Positions 1 through 12,413 of a DNA stretch of 17,169 nt are shown piece by piece. Every line of letters begins with the position of its first letter. Position 1 is the stretch's first letter. Position numbers and translations under genes: made by a program. The DNA comes from Leptospira interrogans (GTDB taxonomy: Bacteria; Spirochaetota; Leptospiria; Leptospirales; Leptospiraceae): NCBI RefSeq assembly GCF_900156205.1, contig NZ_FTNA01000019.1:1-17169 (forward strand), read 5' to 3'. The notes beneath the pieces were generated by a model. It did no database searches, had not been told where the DNA came from, and saw nothing but the letters and a program-made list of their open reading frames with translations.

Positions 1-450
1 GGCGGCTATCATCAAATTTAAAACTCATTTCATAGAAGTTCCTAGATTCCGAACGAATCTACACAGATGAATTATTGATTTTTCATATTACGAAAACCGT
101 ATCATAGATCTTAGGGGGCTCTGCTTCTAAACGGCAATTCAAAGTGATTTACATATAGTTTATGCAGCTGCCAGTACGATTACTTCGTAGTAGTTCCCAC
201 ATTTACCGTTCTTCAGCACATAAAAATAACACAAAACCTGTCCCCAAATTTAAAAATTACGAAAATTTGACAATCAAAAAACTACTGGAAAACTCGCAAA
301 CTTCCAGATTAACGATTTCTGTGGGAACTCCAGCACTTTATTAGAAACTTCTAAAGAATTATCATTTATTTCTTTTAAGATATTAAAACAAGTTTACTAC
401 TAATTTCAACAAAACTGATTAGCTTAAATCTTAATCACAAAAGCCTTGTT

Positions 451-497
451 TCAGTGCAAAAAATTAAGTATTTTATTATATAGTTCTGAGTAAAGAA
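451..497 (+). repeat. AT-rich dispersed repeat, copy A
   Basis: Contains the 17-mer AGTATTTTATTATATAG (467-483). Over 33 bases from 451 it matches 5709-5741 at 30 positions. A third, more diverged copy lies in reverse orientation at 15201-15243. All three are intergenic. Confidence 0.6.
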
Positions 498-530
498 TTT
501 GAATTTAGTGTAAATTTATATTGAACTCGT

Positions 531-573
531 ATTAAAAACTTATCCCAAAACTCCAAAATGTGGGAACTACCAC
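531..573 (-). repeat. Composite repeat: GTTTTGGG block plus GTGGGA palindrome
   Basis: Read on the minus strand this is a GTGG..TCCCAC palindrome followed by a GTTTTGGGATAAGTTTTTA block. It closely parallels the plus-strand arrangement at 15923-15963, and a looser version ends at 696-713. The shared order and spacing suggest one composite dispersed element. Confidence 0.5.
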
Positions 574-966
574 GAAAATTTAACGACATTATAACTACTC
601 AGAAGTTCTCAAATTGCCAGATGCAGCCTAATTTGTAGGAACTACTGCATTTCATTAGAAATTTCTAAAAAATTATCGTGTAAAATTTTTTGAGGCTTTG
701 GGACAAACTCTTAATAAAAAATCTTTGAAATAAATCTTAATAGAGTAAGTTATTCACCAGGTTTTACTTTGAAATATTTTTGAGACGACTTATTTTCAAT
801 TCGTTCCTTTCCAGATTTCTATCTTACTTTAAAAAATACCACAAAAAGTATTAAAAGAAAAATTGAATCTTAAAAACAAACTCTTTACACTCAGAATTCT
901 ATATCTGAAAAATTCATTAATTAGAACATATGATTCAAAAATTTCTATTTGCTTAACAAAATCAAT

Positions 967-1102
967 GCGTGAGCGGTTCGGAAAGCGCGTAAGCGTCCCG
1001 TAGGGACGAGCGCAAATGCGCGAGCTTGTAGAAGACGCGACCCTGCGGTCTCAAAAAAATTCTTTTTAAAAAACTAAAATCTCGCAGGGGCACGCCCGAG
1101 GT
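967..1102. repeat. GC-rich hairpin cluster (REP-like)
   Basis: A sharply GC-rich patch inside very AT-rich DNA. It contains several small perfect hairpins: CGTCCC/GGGACG with a 3-nt loop (994-1008), GCGCA/TGCGC with a 2-nt loop (1010-1021), and GACC/GGTC around 1038-1050. No open frame with recognisable content passes through it. The structure resembles a REP-type intergenic repeat. It could also be a remnant of a structured RNA, but no RNA family is recognised. Confidence 0.45.
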
Positions 1103-1334
1103 ATTATAAAAACAGATATTTGATACAATAGTATTTTATAATTTTTGAATCTATTTTTTAAAACAGAATACTTTTCTAAGTATAAAAAAATTTTTTACTA
1201 ACTTTACAGCTTTTATCTCAATTTACAACTCGTTTGAACCTGAATTTTTTTAGAAAGAATTCGCTTAAAAAGACTAAAAAATCATTTAAATCCAGGTTGG
1301 CACAAAAGTTTTCACCGACAATTCTGGCAGTAGA

Positions 1335-1450
1335 ATGGCTGGAGTTTTAGAAAAAAAAACACATCTCGTAAAAGAAGAGGAAAAAGCGGACTTAACGTTG
1401 CGGCCGATGACATATTTATCTTTCCTATTCCCGGAACCACATATAAGTTT
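1335..1450 (+). other. Out-of-frame 5' leader of the hydrolase gene with A9 slippery run
   Basis: An ATG at 1335 opens a frame (MAGVLEKK...) that stops after about 46 codons. Nine A bases at 1351-1359 form an A AAA AAA slippery heptamer in that frame. A -1 shift there, or one extra A in the run, joins it to the frame of the downstream hydrolase. The joined product gains 39 residues: a basic stretch (KKNTSRKRRGKSG) followed by DDIFIFPIPGTTYKFVEKVW. That frame has no ATG, GTG or TTG between its stop at 1331 and the GTG at 1451, so the upstream ATG is the only good way to translate this segment. No strong Shine-Dalgarno precedes 1335. Confidence 0.55.
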
Positions 1451-3205
1451 GTGGAAAAAGTATGGTCTTCATTCGTAAATAAATTTGTCGCATTAACTTT
1501 CACAAATAACCAACCGGTGTTTAATTACGCCGTATTCGAAGCGATCCAAGATAAAAATCTTAAAATAGTTGCTTCTGCAACTCATTTTAAAATGAAAGAG
1601 ATTGCTACCAGAATCGGTCTCAGAGACATTCAAGAGTTTATCAATAGAACCCTTCCCGTTTCTATCCAAGACCAAGATAATCTTTCCGCAAACTTTATCC
1701 GAGAAGCGATCATTTCCGTAGAAACTAAAAAACGTCCTGAAGTTGTTTTCAGTAGTCTCAAAGACGATAAAATTCACCCGAACTTAAGACACCTTCTTTC
1801 TGGCACCATGAACTACGCCGCTGGAATTCCTCTTTTTGTAAAAGGAAATCCAATCGGTATGATCTGGGGAATTCGCAGAGATAGAATGAGCGATGAACAA
1901 AGAGAAGAAGTTAGAGAACAGTTAAGTTCTTTTTACGACGTTGTAGACTTTGTAGTCGCTAGAGAAATGGATAATAAAGCAGATCCTTATATCGCTAAGA
2001 AGAATATTGAAAAGGCAGATCTTCATTCTTACGCAAAACATCTCTATTACACTCGAACCGGTGGACAACAACATCCAGTTACTTCGATCATATTCGATTG
2101 CCATACTTATAACTGTTCTTATCGCTTGGATGCGAGTTATATCATACCGTCTAACAATGGTTTTTCGGTCAGTCTAAAACGATTTGAACCGGAAAAAACA
2201 AATGGCACTGGGAAGATTCTTCTACTAATCCCAGGGTTTTTCTGTAGAAGATCTGTGATGGACAAAGTAGCGAGAGAAATGGCGCTTAAGTATGGCTATC
2301 GAGTTTTTTCTATGGATATGCGGGGTCGTTCCAGACAAACACTTCCTTACAATGGTATCAAAGAAGGTTGGACAATTGACGATTTCATCCAAGAAGATTT
2401 TCCAGCCGTGCTCAACTGGATTCGGGAAAGTTTTCCTAAAGAAAAGATCGTAGTCATGGGGCATAGTATGGGGGGAATGATTCCTCGTTATTACGTATCC
2501 GCTTATGAAACCTTCATCGCTAAATATCCTCAAAACAAAGTTTCTCTTCCCGACCCCAAGGAGACAATTTCTGGAATTATCTCAGTTACTTCTCCGAACT
2601 TTGTTTCTGTAGGAACCAATATTCCTGGGATGAGTGCTCTTAAAACTGGACTCAGCTTACTACCAGCTAAATCTATTTCTGATTTCCTTTTTGATATTAC
2701 TACTTTTTCTCTTCAATCTACTCTTCCGACAGTAGACCTGAATAAATTCTTTAAGTTCTTATTAGGCCTTCATTCTTCTTTAAGAACGGTTTCTTTCGAA
2801 CTTAGTACAAAAGTTGTCAATCTAAGAGATTTTGTAGGTTACAGACAAATTTCTCCTCCAGAATGGTATTTTCTAATCGAAGATATTTTTTGCGAAGAAT
2901 CCACAAAAGTAATTCTGCAATTTATACGTTCTCAATTGAGCAAAGACCACGCATTTTTTTCCTTCGACGGTTCTATTAACTACACGGAGCTGCAAAGAAA
3001 CTTCCAACTTCCAATCTATTCCGTACTAGGCACCTTGGATAAGATTGTTCCAGTAAATTCCGTGGAAGAAGAACTAAGAGCCCTTCCTTCCTCCAACAAT
3101 CAAATTGTAAAATTCGATCAAGGACATTTAGGAATTCTATTTCATATGCCAACGGTTCGAGAAATGTGCGCTGGCTTTCACGATTGGATCCAAAAATTGG
3201 ATTAA
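1451..3205 (+). CDS. GAF-like / alpha/beta-hydrolase fusion protein
   Basis: A probable serine hydrolase (esterase or lipase type), substrate unknown. Residues about 1-190 look GAF-like, including an AAGIPLFVKGNPIGMIWG segment near the end of that domain. Residues about 250-584 are an alpha/beta-hydrolase: a GFFCRRS oxyanion-region loop, nucleophile elbow GHSMGG with Ser339, acid Asp530 in LGTLDKIVP, and His559 in FDQGHLG. The complete triad suggests an active enzyme. The annotated start is GTG with no clear Shine-Dalgarno. The reading frame extends upstream without a start codon, and the natural N-terminus is probably at 1335 across the A9 run, which would give about 623 residues. It is first in a plus-strand cluster, 59 bp ahead of the nuclease-domain gene. 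The hydrolase call is firm; the GAF call is moderate. Confidence 0.85.
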   Translation: MEKVWSSFVNKFVALTFTNNQPVFNYAVFEAIQDKNLKIVASATHFKMKEIATRIGLRDIQEFINRTLPVSIQDQDNLSANFIREAIISVETKKRPEVVFSSLKDDKIHPNLRHLLSGTMNYAAGIPLFVKGNPIGMIWGIRRDRMSDEQREEVREQLSSFYDVVDFVVAREMDNKADPYIAKKNIEKADLHSYAKHLYYTRTGGQQHPVTSIIFDCHTYNCSYRLDASYIIPSNNGFSVSLKRFEPEKTNGTGKILLLIPGFFCRRSVMDKVAREMALKYGYRVFSMDMRGRSRQTLPYNGIKEGWTIDDFIQEDFPAVLNWIRESFPKEKIVVMGHSMGGMIPRYYVSAYETFIAKYPQNKVSLPDPKETISGIISVTSPNFVSVGTNIPGMSALKTGLSLLPAKSISDFLFDITTFSLQSTLPTVDLNKFFKFLLGLHSSLRTVSFELSTKVVNLRDFVGYRQISPPEWYFLIEDIFCEESTKVILQFIRSQLSKDHAFFSFDGSINYTELQRNFQLPIYSVLGTLDKIVPVNSVEEELRALPSSNNQIVKFDQGHLGILFHMPTVREMCAGFHDWIQKLD

Positions 3206-3258
3206 TTTTCCCAGTAAAGTAAAGAATTTGACACCAAAGGATTAGAAGGATAGCCTCC

Positions 3259-3844
<586 letters not shown>

Positions 3845-3880
3845 GATATAGTTCCAAAAAAGAGACGACTTAGAATCGGT

Positions 3881-4282
3881 ATGAGTTCTACAATCACCGA
3901 TCAAGCTCAATCAAGGAGAATCAGATTGGAAAGGTTATTGATGGATATTCTAAACGCTGGAATCGCACTATTTCAAAACGGAGAAGAAAAAGTTAAACAG
4001 TCCCTGGCTGAATTGGATAAAATCTACCAGGAACTAAGAGCAAAAGGTGAAATAAACCAAAGTATGGAAGCCAACCGAGTTCGAGAGCTTCTCAATAAAA
4101 CGGTTCAAGATGCAACTGAAATTCTTTCGAAGGGAGAAGAGAGTAGACAACAAGCGTTTGCAAAACTTCAGGAAAATTTCATTCGGCTTTCTGCTGAAAT
4201 TGAATCTTCTATTCCGGAACCTCTCAAAGCGGCTGCAAAAAATACCTTAGATGAATTAAAACATCTCTTAAGTAAAAAATAA
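3881..4282 (+). CDS. Small all-helical protein, phasin-like
   Basis: 133 residues with no signal peptide or membrane segment. The sequence is almost entirely amphipathic helix rich in Glu, Lys, Gln and Ala, with a predicted coiled-coil character. After a short N-terminal tail, residues 18-35 (LLMDILNAGIALFQNGEE) resemble the start of phasin or poly(hydroxyalkanoate)-granule-associated domains. A possible internal repeat links ALFQNGEEKVKQSLAELDKIY and EILSKGEESRQQAFAKLQENF, each with GEE followed by a helix. Phasins coat hydrophobic granules, but the resemblance here is only by composition and pattern. No strong ribosome-binding site is seen. Flanking gaps of 43 bp and 78 bp (to the preferred MFS start) suggest it belongs to the same transcription unit. 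Confidence 0.75.
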   Translation: MSSTITDQAQSRRIRLERLLMDILNAGIALFQNGEEKVKQSLAELDKIYQELRAKGEINQSMEANRVRELLNKTVQDATEILSKGEESRQQAFAKLQENFIRLSAEIESSIPEPLKAAAKNTLDELKHLLSKK

Positions 4283-4360
4283 TAACCCTACTTTTTCTGA
4301 AAATGTTAAGACAAGGTAAACGGCTTGAAAGACCATTGTCTTCAGGCCTTTCAACTTCGT

Positions 4361-5662
4361 ATGAATAAAATTTCTTTCGTACTTTTTTTTACCGTATTCA
4401 TAGACATGATGGGATTTTCTGTAATCTTTCCCATCTTTCCAGAAACTCTTAAGATATTTCTTTCTCAATCTGGTGATCCGGTTTTAGATCAATTTGCTGA
4501 CTGGACTCGAATTTTACTGGAAGCTTCTTCCGGAGATCGTTCTTTATTTGTAGCTCTTTTTGGTGGAATCGTAGCAAGTCTCTATTCTATTTTACAATTT
4601 ATATTTGCACCGATCTGGGGAAGGATCTCGGATCATGTAGGCCGCAAACCGGTATTAGTTCTCACTAGCTTTGGAAGTTTTTTAGGTTATGTAATTTGGT
4701 TGTTTTCGGGAAGTTTTTCTTTCTTCGTTTTATCCAGAGTGATCACCGGAACGATGGGAGGAAACATATCCGTAGCGTCTGCAGCGATGGCAGACATTAC
4801 AAACGAAAAAGATCGGGCCAAAGGAATGGGAATGATAGGTGCCGGTGTGGGTTTAGGTTTTATCGCAGGCCCTCCAACGGGAGGATTGTTCGCCAAAATC
4901 AATTTAGACTTTTTGAAACTTGTGTTTCCAGATTTAACGTTTACAGTGTTTCCTGCATCCGCTCTTGCCGCTACAATCATCGCGTTAATCAATCTGCTTA
5001 TGATTCTTTTTTGGTTTCGGGAAACATTCGATCAAAAAGATTTGTTAGAAAAGAAAAAAATTCATCCGATTTTAGGAGTTTTCACTTCTAAAAATAAAGA
5101 AGTCGTTTTATATTCTATTTTTTACTTCGTTTTCGTATTTGCGTTTTCTGGCTTCGAATTTTCAATCAATTTTTATCTCAGTCAATTTTTGAACTACAAA
5201 CCTATTGAAATCGGTTTTACTTTCGTTTATATAGGAATGATCATCGTGCTGATTCAAGGAGGAGTTTTTAGAAGACTGTCCGGAAAAGTTGACGAAACAA
5301 AATTAATTCGTATAGGAACCTTCTCTTTGTTAGTAGGTTTTTTTATTTTATACTTCGTTTCTAATTCTTATCAACTTTTTATTTCACTTACTTTTTTAGC
5401 TTCTGGAAGCGCCCTACTTCATCCTTCCTTATCTACGTTAGTCTCTCTTGTATCTGGAAAAGAAGAACAAGGAACCAACCTCGGAATGTTTAGAAGTCTC
5501 GCTTCTTTAGGAAGAGGAATGGCCCCTTTTGTATTTTGTCTGATTTACTTTAGTAAAGGTCCAGCAATTTCATTTTTAACTTCTGGACTTGTTAGTTTTT
5601 TATTTTTGCTTTTTATATGGAAATTGAAACAACCAAAACTAGTAGAATCTAAAAACTACTGA
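4361..5662 (+). CDS. Major facilitator superfamily exporter, DHA1/TetA-like
   Basis: An inner-membrane proton-coupled exporter of the 12-helix DHA1 group; substrate unknown. From the ATG at 4361 (433 residues), helix 1 carries TVFIDMMGFSVIFPIFP with the Asp typical of TetA-like proteins. Motif A, GRISDHVGRKPVL, is at 87-99. A motif-B-like Arg126 sits in LSRVITG. Motif C, GAGVGLGFIAGPPTGG, is at 160-175 and marks antiporters. A TTG at 4325 in the same frame is a rival start: it has AAGG at 4313-4316 with an 8-nt spacer, while the ATG has no good Shine-Dalgarno. I prefer the ATG because family members usually begin a few residues before helix 1. It is last in the plus-strand cluster. Confidence 0.88.
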   Translation: MNKISFVLFFTVFIDMMGFSVIFPIFPETLKIFLSQSGDPVLDQFADWTRILLEASSGDRSLFVALFGGIVASLYSILQFIFAPIWGRISDHVGRKPVLVLTSFGSFLGYVIWLFSGSFSFFVLSRVITGTMGGNISVASAAMADITNEKDRAKGMGMIGAGVGLGFIAGPPTGGLFAKINLDFLKLVFPDLTFTVFPASALAATIIALINLLMILFWFRETFDQKDLLEKKKIHPILGVFTSKNKEVVLYSIFYFVFVFAFSGFEFSINFYLSQFLNYKPIEIGFTFVYIGMIIVLIQGGVFRRLSGKVDETKLIRIGTFSLLVGFFILYFVSNSYQLFISLTFLASGSALLHPSLSTLVSLVSGKEEQGTNLGMFRSLASLGRGMAPFVFCLIYFSKGPAISFLTSGLVSFLFLLFIWKLKQPKLVESKNY

Positions 5663-5973
5663 TCTTTATAAAATTGAGTACCATAAATTTTAACCGCAAA
5701 ATCATGTCTCAGTTCAAAATATTTAGTATTTTATTATATAGCCATGAATAAACAATAAAATAACTAACGTGAGTTCGGTAGTATAACCAAATGCGAAAGT
5801 AATATTGTTTTGCGTTTAATAGACAGATTCATGAAGCATTTACTGAGTTTACTCAAACAACTCGCGGAAAGGATATGCTGAATTCAAGAAGCAATATTGA
5901 GCTTTTTATTTGCCACGATTTTCTACATGAACTCGCGTTAACTATAAGAGTTTTTAAAACAACTTTTTATAGT
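5663..5973. other. Convergent intergenic gap with dispersed repeats
   Basis: No gene is seen. The gap holds an AT-rich repeat copy (5709-5756), a TAACGTGAGTTCGG block (5762-5778) and its inverted partner ATGAACTCGCGTTAACT (5927-5943). An 8-bp inverted repeat AACTATAA/TTATAGTT (5940-5947 and 5967-5974) abuts the stop codon of the minus-strand ACT gene. That hairpin has no T-tract, so it is at best a weak terminator. Confidence 0.5.
5709..5756 (+). repeat. AT-rich dispersed repeat, copy B
   Basis: Shares AGTATTTTATTATATAG and 30 of 33 bases with 451-483. Like the other copies, it is followed by a TAACGTGAGTTC-type block in one orientation or the other (here at 5762-5778). Confidence 0.6.
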
Positions 5974-6585
5974 TTACAAAATAGTTCTCAACGCAGTTGC
6001 TAATTTTTCAAAGTGGAGAGATTCATCTAACTTATTTCCGTTCTCCAATCGAAGTAAAAACATATCTCGAACTGAATTAGAATCGGTCACCGCCTTAAAC
6101 GAAAGAATATCAATACCGTATAAAAACAAAAGTTGAGATACTTCAAAAATAATACCAGGTCTATCTTTCATTCTTAAGTCCATAACAGTGCAATCGCTTC
6201 CCTGTGAATTGAATAAAAACAATTCTATAGGACACCTTTCTTTATTTTTCAAATATTCGGCTTTTTCTGGAAATCTTTCTAAGTAATTTAAAACAGAAAC
6301 TCCTTGGAAAAACATTTCTTTCAAATCATTCTGAATAAGATGAAGAGCTTCTTCAGTCATCGGAAGATTTTCCACACTTTTAACGATGAAAATATCGCTA
6401 ATATAACCGTCTTGGGAAGTTTCGGCCACAGCTTCTTCGATTGTCCAACCTCTCACAAAAAGAGCTGCGGTAACTCTATAGATAATTCCGATTTCGTTAT
6501 TAGAAATATTCACTTTTAACGCATAGGAACCGTCTCTTGGAATACAAGAAATATGAACGGAAGATTCTGCGGATGTTTGGATCAT
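5974..6585 (-). CDS. Tandem ACT-domain protein, GlnD C-terminus-like
   Basis: 203 residues containing two ACT domains and no catalytic domain. ACT1 spans about 20-95 (LKVNISNNEIGIIYRVTAALFVRGWTI). ACT2 spans about 131-200, with VMDLRMKDRPGIIFEVSQLL and YGIDILSFKAVT. ACT2 closely resembles the C-terminal ACT of GlnD, the PII uridylyltransferase, and ACR-type proteins, in which these domains sense amino acids such as glutamine. With no nucleotidyltransferase or HD domain present, this is probably a stand-alone amino-acid sensor or regulatory partner; the ligand is not deducible. The start is ATG with a good GAGGAA Shine-Dalgarno about 7 nt upstream. It follows the outer-membrane-protein gene on the same strand, with a perfect 9-bp hairpin in between. 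Confidence 0.82.
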   Translation of the reverse strand: MIQTSAESSVHISCIPRDGSYALKVNISNNEIGIIYRVTAALFVRGWTIEEAVAETSQDGYISDIFIVKSVENLPMTEEALHLIQNDLKEMFFQGVSVLNYLERFPEKAEYLKNKERCPIELFLFNSQGSDCTVMDLRMKDRPGIIFEVSQLLFLYGIDILSFKAVTDSNSVRDMFLLRLENGNKLDESLHFEKLATALRTIL

Positions 6586-6626
6586 TACGGTTTCCTCAAA
6601 TACATTCTGTTTATTTCTAAAGCAAT

Positions 6627-6653
6627 CTTCATAAAAAACAAATGTTTATGAAG
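6627..6653. promoter_or_regulatory. Perfect 9-bp inverted repeat upstream of the ACT gene
   Basis: CTTCATAAA (6627-6635) and TTTATGAAG (6645-6653) are exact inverted copies around a 9-nt loop. The site lies between the end of the beta-barrel gene and the start of the ACT gene, about 42 bp upstream of the ACT start codon. No T-tract follows on the minus strand, so an operator or a processing hairpin is as likely as a terminator. A second small palindrome, CTATC/GATAG, lies at 6656-6671. Confidence 0.4.
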
Positions 6654-6690
6654 GTCTATCTATTAAGATAGCAAGAAACGTACCGTTTTA

Positions 6691-6786
6691 TCAAAGAGCA
6701 AACTTAACTCCTACATTCGCAGAATAAATCTTGTCGGAAACCACCCCTTCTACTAAAATTTTAAAGGTGAGTAGATTGATTTCGAC
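6691..6786 (-). pseudogene. Cut-off 3' end of the outer-membrane protein gene
   Basis: Immediately after the TGA at 6787-6789, the same frame continues open for 31 codons to a TGA at 6691-6693. It encodes VEINLLTFKILVEGVVSD followed by KIYSANVGVKFAL. This is an alternating polar/hydrophobic pattern of two likely beta-strands with Phe near the end, as expected for the closing strands of an outer-membrane barrel. It looks like the true C-terminus of the preceding protein, removed by a nonsense codon or joined by readthrough. Confidence 0.55.
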
Positions 6787-7869
6787 TCATCCCAAAAGAT
6801 AATTCACACTATCCTTAGCTTTTGCGTCTCCATGACTTCGAATGGCAAGATTTCCCGTCGAACTGGCCGCCTGCCCTTTTAAAAAATCTATAGGTAAACC
6901 CGCGGCTGCCGCATCTAGAGTAAGCACCATCGGGCCGGTCACACCTAAATGGATATTGGAATTTCCAGAATTTTGACTCATTCCCGCTCCGACAAAAATC
7001 GTAAGAAAATAAAACAAGCGCACCCCGGTTCGAATATCAATCGGCAAAGACTGAGACCTAGATCTATAATCCAAAGCGAAATCGGCATCCCAACGTCCTG
7101 TAGCAGGTCCAAATGAAATTTTAGGTATTTGTGTCGGAGAATAACCTAAATTCATTTCTTCAGTCTTACGATGAAATCCGAGCCCCAAACTAAGACCGGT
7201 AAAACCAAAAAAATCCAAACGCGTATAACGTTCTCGAATCAATTGAAAACGAACTGTAGCTCCAAAGGAATTGTAATTACCCGAAAATTTATATTGATCT
7301 GATTGATCATTGAGCTCTTTCAAGTCTCCTTGATCCAATTTTCCTTGAAAACCGTGAGCAAAAATATTGATTCTATGAAGAAAAGATCTTCCTCCGTCAT
7401 CTTTTTCATCCTTATCTTTCTGATCAGCGGGTCCATTTCCAGTCAACCAACCTAAATTGACTCCGGCCATCAACGTAGGAGCAAGAGAAGCTCCTCCGTT
7501 TGGTAAATTCGGAAGAGTAATTCCACCGTATTGAATCTGTATATCGTCATTCTTAACTCCCGCCGCGGAAAGTCCTGCTCCGACTTGAAATCGATTGATC
7601 GATCCGTTACCCATCATAGAAGAATTGATCGTAGTCAATAAAGCGGCGTCTTCCATCGAGTCGACTACTTCATTTAGATATTTTGTATGAATCTCGTATT
7701 CCAGTCCGTTAAACTGAGAGGAAATATTACTCGGAATGACCGTACAGGCCGCACCGCTACATTCGATTTGTGCAATCAGCGAATTAGCCGGGGTCAAAAA
7801 TCCAATGAAAGAAAAAACTAAAATAGGAAAAAACTTTCCTACCACTAAACTGCGGAAGGTATTCATCAT
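6787..7869 (-). CDS. Putative outer-membrane beta-barrel protein, prematurely stopped
   Basis: A 360-residue exported protein. Residues 1-33 form a signal peptide: basic n-region, hydrophobic FFPILVFSFIGFL, likely cleavage after NSLIA. There is no lipobox. The mature part is rich in Gly, Ser, Asn and aromatic residues with alternating strands (FGATVRFQLIRERYTRLDFFGFTGLSLGLGFHR; LDAAAAGLPIDF), typical of a barrel. I do not recognise a named family. The final codon is an in-frame TGA. Beyond it the frame runs on for 31 more codons with a barrel-like C-terminus, so the intact protein is probably about 392 residues and this copy truncated or dependent on readthrough. The start is an ATG doublet preceded by a GGGG. 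It lies 39 bp after the acyl-CoA dehydrogenase gene and is likely co-transcribed. Confidence 0.75.
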   Translation of the reverse strand: MMNTFRSLVVGKFFPILVFSFIGFLTPANSLIAQIECSGAACTVIPSNISSQFNGLEYEIHTKYLNEVVDSMEDAALLTTINSSMMGNGSINRFQVGAGLSAAGVKNDDIQIQYGGITLPNLPNGGASLAPTLMAGVNLGWLTGNGPADQKDKDEKDDGGRSFLHRINIFAHGFQGKLDQGDLKELNDQSDQYKFSGNYNSFGATVRFQLIRERYTRLDFFGFTGLSLGLGFHRKTEEMNLGYSPTQIPKISFGPATGRWDADFALDYRSRSQSLPIDIRTGVRLFYFLTIFVGAGMSQNSGNSNIHLGVTGPMVLTLDAAAAGLPIDFLKGQAASSTGNLAIRSHGDAKAKDSVNYLLG

Positions 7870-7908
7870 TACCCCGTTTCATTCGACGGGAACCATTAGA
7901 AATTTATT

Positions 7909-9039
<1,131 letters not shown>

Positions 9040-9056
9040 TCATTTCTCCCAAACGT

Positions 9057-11220
<2,164 letters not shown>

Positions 11221-11238
11221 AATAAAGAAGTAAAAAAA

Positions 11239-11562
<324 letters not shown>

Positions 11563-11603
11563 TTTCTCCTTTTTTCCTACAATACAGATCAGACTCACAG
11601 GGT

Positions 11604-12413
<810 letters not shown>

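Larger units (their letters stand above)
321..677 (+). repeat. Pair of diverged direct repeats, offset 314 bp
   Basis: Bases 321-363 and 635-677 match at 36 of 43 aligned positions without gaps. Both begin in a GTgGGAACT palindrome half and run through TTAGAAAyTTCTAAArAATTATC. Weaker similarity extends upstream, beginning near 279 and 591 (ACTACT, then CAAAyTkCCAGAT). The two blocks are old copies of one dispersed unit, not a recent duplication. Confidence 0.6.
1..1334. other. AT-rich gene-free region with dispersed repeats
   Basis: I see no credible gene here. The only open frame, 60 codons from 162, has no recognisable domain, no good ribosome-binding site, and runs through a repeat copy. 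The stretch holds GTGGGA/TCCCAC-type palindromes (187-202, 320-334, 560-573, 634-649), a copy of an AT-rich dispersed repeat (451-497), two related blocks offset by 314 bp (321-363 and 635-677), and a GC-rich hairpin cluster (967-1102). It therefore looks like repeat-accumulating intergenic DNA rather than decayed coding sequence. What lies upstream of base 1 is unknown. Confidence 0.6.

Noticed and set aside
162..344. 60-codon open frame in the left gap
   Set aside because: No domain, poor ribosome-binding site, basic low-information sequence, and it runs through dispersed-repeat copies.
1297..1315. TTGGCAC followed by AAAAGTTTTC, resembling a sigma54 -24/-12 promoter ahead of 1335
   Set aside because: The -12 element lacks the required GC pair, so only half of the consensus is present.
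3228..3256. TTGACA upstream of the bifunctional-nuclease gene as an internal promoter
   Set aside because: The bases 17 nt downstream (TAGCCT) are a poor -10, and the implied leader would be very short.
4696..5091. 131-codon plus-strand frame inside the MFS gene
   Set aside because: It is an out-of-frame shadow of a clear MFS transporter, rich in Arg/Phe with no family features.
5940..5974. AACTATAA/TTATAGTT hairpin as a terminator for the ACT gene
   Set aside because: The stem is all but one pair A-T rich, the loop is 19 nt, and no T-tract follows on the minus strand, so I would not call it a terminator.
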